A model generated the notes under the pieces. The model saw only the letters and a program-made list of their open reading frames with translations, searched no databases and was not told the DNA's origin. A stretch of 64,000 nt of DNA from Parasponia andersonii (Eukaryota > Streptophyta > Magnoliopsida > Rosales > Cannabaceae): contig JXTB01000003.1 in the NCBI GenBank assembly GCA_002914805.1, forward strand, positions 2,263,873-2,327,872, read 5' to 3'. The position numbers were made by a program, and so were the translations under genes. Below are positions 58,900-64,000 of this stretch, piece after piece. Within the stretch, counting starts at the first letter, position 1, and every line of letters begins with the position of its first letter.

Positions 58900-59400
58900 T
58901 ATAGCCACTTTTTTTTTTTGTTAGGCTAAGCCACTTTTAGCTTTGTTAGGCTAGGCCATCCTTGTCTTATTCAGAAACATAAGTCGAAAAAAAAGGGAGG
59001 CTTGAAGAAAGAAGGAAGGGATAGAAAGGAGACGAGAAAGAGGGAGTTCAGCTATAAATACCACCATTGTCATTCTTTTCATATCATCTTTTTAAAAATA
59101 TTTATTCCTCCAAGAGTTCAGTCTCTGGAATTTCTCTTAGAGTCCCACTTAGTTTTCTTTTAATTTGTTAAAGAGAGAGTTTTCTCTATTTAAAGAGAGA
59201 GAAGTTTAATTGTTCTCTCCTTTTATATCGAAAGAAGTGTTTTGTAAAATACTTTCATAATAAAATTCTTCACAGCTTTGTCTATAGATGTAACCTAAAT
59301 TGGGTGAATCATATTAAATTCTTGTATGCCTTATTTTCTCTTTCCACTTTTACCAGTTTCTTAACTTAGATTTTAGCCACAAGTTATTGCGTGCACAAAG
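58900..59400 (+). mobile_element. Partial copia LTR
   Basis: CTATAAATACCACC (about 59053) looks like a TATA box. CATAATAAAATTC (about 59258) looks like a polyadenylation signal. ATGTAACCTAAATTGGGTGA followed by ATATTAAATTCTTGT is the usual closing text of many copia LTRs. Its start and any primer site were not located. Confidence 0.4.
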
Positions 59401-59451
59401 GCGATCTCCTAACAGTTTGTTGCTCATGTGTATGTTACTATTCATGCATAC

Positions 59452-62400
59452 TATAACGACCTTCTTTGCTGCCACTTAAAAACTAATTTTCTTAAAGTAA
59501 AATAGCAGAGAGAGAGATGTCACTTATTTTGATTCAAATATACAATTTTTCAAATACTTTACTTTAATGTAAAAAAATATCAAAGTAAAAGTGTTCATTA
59601 GTAACCATTTACAAAACACACAAAGCCTAAGCCATTAGAAAAATCCCATGCGGTCTGGTCTTATATACACTGCATAACTACAACTTAGGCAGCTAATTGA
59701 TTTACCTTTTCCTTCCTCTTACCTATAACATAACAGTACTTGATAAGCTACTAAGCTTAGGAAGGCAGTAAAATAGACATAACTAAAAAATAATTCACAA
59801 TTAATACTTAATACTTGACTTAATTACAATAGTCTTAAAATGGGCTTAGTCCCTAGCCAAACAATTTGCACTGTACAAAATATTTCTACCAGCAAGCAGA
59901 ATTTATATGGTACAACAATTGAGTAAAACCAGTACATAAATAAAACACAAATAATGCCCGTCTGGCTCATAGTGGAACTACTTGCACTAGAGACTACATT
60001 GACAATTATCAATCTAGTGACCCTATTCCGAGGTATCACTTACGGTTTTACGACCTATTTCTTTTACATCGCACTCTAACCATATTAACGACCCTATAAC
60101 TTCAGTATCATATTCAATTTGTAGTAACAATCCAATAACTTTGGCGCCGTATTTTATACCCAATTGCGATCCAATCCTTCGGCATCGCACATTTCAGGCT
60201 TTCGATAAGAAAATTTTAATGTGTATACTTGTAAATTTGTGCATAAATATTCATAGGTACTAAGGCATAGTCATTAACATAATTAAACAGTGATAACAAT
60301 TAATACTGAAATGTTGTAGACAAATAATTGCACTCACAACATTTGGTGTTCTATATTGGTATTCCCTTTCTCTGCTAAAGCTCTTTGTACTAACCTTTTA
60401 TTATATACAAAATATAGTACCAAGTATTAATTTATGGAATTCACTTAGCTTATACTCAATCTATGGTTCAATAAGAGGTGATTAGCAAAACTCAAATGTC
60501 TGAGTGAGTTGTGTAGCATATTATTCTAAACTCAATTCAAACTTTAATCTCTTATAGGTTAAGAGATTTCACTCTCTTGGTCTGAAACATATGATTGAGT
60601 TAGAACTGTTAGAATCCCGATAAGAAATTGAAACTTTATCACAAAATCAATTACCAACATGGTTTATGTCTCATTTGAAGTTAAGAAAAGTACTTAATTT
60701 AGTAACTCATTTGGAATAAAATTCACTTTAAATTACATAATGGCTTATTTGAAATAATTTCAATGAAAACTATAAATAGAAAACTAATTTAGTTATAACA
60801 CCCATAAGTAATTTGGTCACAATTTCCAATATCACTTTTTTAGTAAGAAATAAGTATTTTTCAAGTTTTATCTCACTTTTGTTGTTTTTGTATCTTTTTG
60901 TTTACAAAAGCTATTAGGCTGAGTCTTACTATGTTGAAATATATAATCAGTCTATATTTTAGCAAAATATCATTGGGCCTTAGTTTGTATGAAAACATAC
61001 TGCCATTTTCAAAATTATACAAACTGTCTTTTATATTCTTGGGCAGATTCAATTTCGGAATTGCAAAAATTAAAACGTATCTAATATTTATTACAAAAAT
61101 ATGAGTCATCCTAAAGTTTAAAGCTTATTGAGTCTACTATATGCCTATAAAATTTCAAAAAACAATTTGATCATTTACGTAGTTTTTAAGATAAAAATAT
61201 TTTACTATTCACGACTAAAACTGAAAAGGCAGATTCGATATTTCTACTTTGTCAGTGGCATAAATCAGTCGTTAAAAATCGGATCAACTCATTCTTGATT
61301 CTAAAAATATCTACAAAAAATTTACTTTCATTCTGGGCTTAGAAATTATTCGAAAAATTATCATATCATTTCAAATACTCCTATTAATTCCACGGATAGA
61401 TTATAGTTTAGGCCTTTTTTAGGATTTAGCATTTACTAACTTAAATTATTTTGTCATTTTCCATCTCATAACCCACATGCAAGACCTCTAACACATTATA
61501 GACATCATCGAGTATCACAATAATTATCAACATCACGCTCACTCACACTTATTTACAAACCATTGCTTATAGCCTTGAATAATGATCGTGATTAACAAAA
61601 TCACAAAGTTTACCATCTTTACCTTTGTATTTTCTTCCAAACTTTATACCACCATAAGATAATCATCTCAACTCTTCAACCTTCCACTATTATGGCACTT
61701 CATCATAAACAAGGATCATTACCACAAGCCTCTAAGATTAAAATTCTACCGTAAACTCTTAAAAATAATTCAAGAACTCACTTTGGTCACTTGAAAACTA
61801 TGCTTGCATGTCTTGTCCACACTCCTTGATGATTCTAGTTCTCACATACAATGAACCACTTGCTCTAAGGATTAATCTTACATAAAAATATTGAAGATTA
61901 GATAAAAGAAGATCAAGACTTAGTGGTTGAATTGTGATTTTGTTGAGAGAAAGATGAGACAAGCTTAAGGGAAAGTTGAAAAAACTTTCAAGCGTGAAAG
62001 GATTCAAAGCATGCAAATGAAGCTTTAACTACAGCTTTGGTACCTTAAACACTAGAGTTACACATGAGTGGGAGGAGTCTTTTGCTCACTTTTTGGTCTT
62101 TATTTAAATCTCTGACCATGCCAAGTGGTCTCTCTTATGACACTTGGCCACTAATTGCTACTACTTGTCACAATTTCCATTTTTTTTCCTTCACATAGTT
62201 TAATATTTCTCTTCTACTTTCTCAATCTCGCATCCGACCAATCTTAACTACATATCATATTTCCTCAATACTAGGGTTCAGCTCCTTATAAAATTACAAT
62301 CTCAGTTTTAATCTTTTTCGCAAATTATGATTTTCCAATCTCGCTATTTCTATTTTTTTCTTTAAATTTCACCAAATTTGAACTATAAGACCAATATTAT

Positions 62401-62547
62401 ATTCTTAAAGTATCTATGGCCTTAAATTATCAAAAATCCAATGTCCTAAGAAAAAGACAAAAATTCTCTTAGGTCAAGGTACATACTGTTTAATGAACCC
62501 CATTACGTCCAATTGCCATTTTTCATAAAACCAACATTTGAAATCCA
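59452..62547 (-). mobile_element. LTR of a Ty3/gypsy element, minus orientation
   Basis: Read on the minus strand the segment begins TGGATTTCAAATGTTGG at 62547, directly after a purine tract (GAAAGGAGGAAAA, 62548-62560). It ends GTGGCAGCAAAGAAGGTCGTT at about 59452, like the GTCGTGACA end of the other gypsy LTRs. The interior has a TTTAAATAAAG possible TATA region (about 62100) and the expected leader. Length is about 3.1 kb. The purine tract suggests it is the 3' LTR of an element whose body, to the right, is replaced by other sequence. No target duplication was seen. Confidence 0.5.
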
Positions 62548-62564
62548 TTTTCCTCCTTTCAAAA

Positions 62565-63890
62565 TGTTAGGTGAGAACTTAAGTTGATAAAAATGAAGAA
62601 GAAGTTATTATAATAAGTCTAAATTTATTATAACAAGTCTGAAGTTGTTACAACAAGTGTTGTTTTTACAACAATTGAAACTTGTGCTTCTCTTTATGTG
62701 AAAACTTTTTAGAATGTGCCCAAACGTGTTTTGTTTCCATATATGATGATTCTGGTAATAATATAAGTAAAATATAAATAGAATTTCGTACATAGTTGGC
62801 TAGAATATTTTGCTTGCAATTTTTAATCAATTTCTTTTATATTTACTATATATATCATTGATAATTTCCTCATTTTTTATCCTTGACTGATATCTAATTA
62901 CCTCTTATTAATCAATGAATTTAGACAGGTTTTTGAAGTAAATCATAAGGATTTTCGTCCTTCATTATTACTAGAAATTTGCTCATCAATTAATTAAGTT
63001 ATTTTTAGTTAATTGATTAGATTTGATGAGTTATTGTGATCAGATTTTCTGATCTGTTGTAACTACTTTGGATATTTAAGGAAATATTGGTTAATTTTCT
63101 TAAATCTTGGCTTTTGATTGATATTGATTGAGATATAATTTTTTAGGTTAATTACCAATCTTTGGCAGGTTAAATAAAGATTTCTAGCTGTCTAAAATGT
63201 GTCCAAACTGAATCAAAAGAGCAATCATGAATCAGGATATTTTCTTAGTAATTGTTCAAAAAGTTATTGCAACAACTTTCTGGCTGATCATAATATTTAT
63301 AGAAAGATTTTGATTTTGTTATTAATTTTTTTCTTATTTGATTTCAGTCTATTCACACTACAATGGATAACCAAGGGAGCTGAAAATTACCTATAAAAGC
63401 TTTTCTACTCCAAGAAATTTTGTATGTACCTCATTGAGAGAAATATACTTAACAAGAGCTTTTATTTATAAGGCATAAAGTATGTTCTATTGCCATTGAG
63501 CTTTAGAGTTTTCTAGGTACCTTATTTGAGTACATCATGTTCTTCAAGAGGAAGAACAATACATCTTCAGAAGGAAACAGATCCAGACCAATGAAGGAAG
63601 TTCATGTATGAAGGATCAACAAGACGAGAAGAGCTCGCTAAACAAAATTAGTGAAGTCATTACAACACATTGCGGCAACTAAAAAGAGGGAGTCTTTTAT
63701 TGTGTTAGTCAATTGGTGCTTGTAATTTTTTATATTTTACTAATTTGTTCAATCTCTGAGATGGGCTTGTGGAGTAAGAGATATCCGAACCACATTAAAA
63801 ACATCTTGTTTTCATTCTTTATTTTCTTATTCTTGTTGTAATATATGCACTCGCTGTTGCAACAACTTTTAATTCATGTGTTACAATATA
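62565..63890 (+). mobile_element. Probable copia LTR
   Basis: It starts TGTTAGGTGAGAAC and carries CTATAAAAGC (about 63391) as a TATA box. It ends in text such as GAGATGGGCTTGTGGAGTAAG, CCGAACCAC and AACATCTTGTTTTCATTC, common to the closing part of SIRE/Tork-type LTRs. Short GTTGTTACAAC/GTTGCAACAAC inverted words occur near both ends. The right limit (about 63885) is uncertain and no target duplication was found. Confidence 0.5.
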
Positions 63891-64000
63891 ATTAATCAAT
63901 TAATTAATTATTTAGTAATCCATAAAATAGATCCGTCACAAAACATTTAATGAGGTAGATAATTTACTACTTTCAAAAATTAGGCTTACTAATTAATCAC

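Noticed and set aside
59824..60039. 71-codon minus-strand frame
   Set aside because: It lies in a gypsy LTR and has no protein signature.
60873..61109. Opposed open frames of 78 and 68 codons
   Set aside because: Both lie in the same AT-rich LTR segment and show no conserved motif.
1..64000. CRISPR arrays, rRNA or tRNA genes, riboswitches, phage or plasmid functions
   Set aside because: No direct repeat-spacer pattern, no conserved rRNA text and no full tRNA cloverleaf was seen. The genome context is plant nuclear.

Overview
The window reads as nuclear DNA of a flowering plant, probably a eudicot. It is very AT-rich, has split genes with GT..AG introns, and is filled with plant-type mobile elements in several states of decay: CACTA (En/Spm), hAT, L1-type LINE, Ty3/gypsy chromovirus and Ty1/copia LTR elements, and a possible tRNA-derived SINE. 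The species cannot be named from the sequence. No rRNA, tRNA, CRISPR or bacterial-type gene cluster was found.

Only one convincing intact host gene is visible. It is a three-exon minus-strand gene (25043..23326) for a secreted peptide precursor of the RGF/GOLVEN/CLEL family, with a signal peptide and the C-terminal hormone DYRAPRHHPPKNN. Its small first two exons are easily missed. Three other places hold gene-like remnants: a GC-rich block split by a solo LTR (14061-16030), a fragment inside an LTR (29425-29740), and a Gly/Asp-rich exon boxed in by two retroelements (42005-42259).

Layout, left to right. 1-157: end of a CACTA-like element that enters from outside. About 545-4633: CACTA element 1, in which a TNP2 transposase pseudogene is joined to a Ulp1-like protease segment. 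About 6350-12400 (minus): a decayed L1 LINE with ORF1, endonuclease, RT and RNase H remains. 13095-16761: a short-LTR non-autonomous retroelement carrying a GC-rich gene fragment and a solo gypsy LTR. 16866-17980: a tandem duplication of about 555 bp. About 18880-22977: CACTA element 2, a relative of element 1 that keeps the ORF1/Ulp1 half. 23326-25141: the RGF gene and its TATA box. 27548-38058: gypsy element 1, with near-matching 5-bp target duplications and a foreign insert in its 5' LTR. 40089-about 41895: probable solo copia LTR. 42303-50989: gypsy element 2, a chromodomain element. 51702-52083: SINE-like unit and an exact tandem duplication. 53224-58770: hAT element with an 8-bp target duplication, itself split by a solo copia LTR (56055-57825). 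About 58900-63890: three further LTR remnants.

The mobile elements look inactive. Their key residues are lost or their frames are broken, and nesting gives a relative order of insertion: hAT before the solo copia LTR, and the short-LTR element before the solo gypsy LTR inside it. I found no new multigene system. The points most worth checking are the RGF gene, the TNP2-Ulp1 junction in CACTA element 1, and the host gene apparently split by gypsy element 2.
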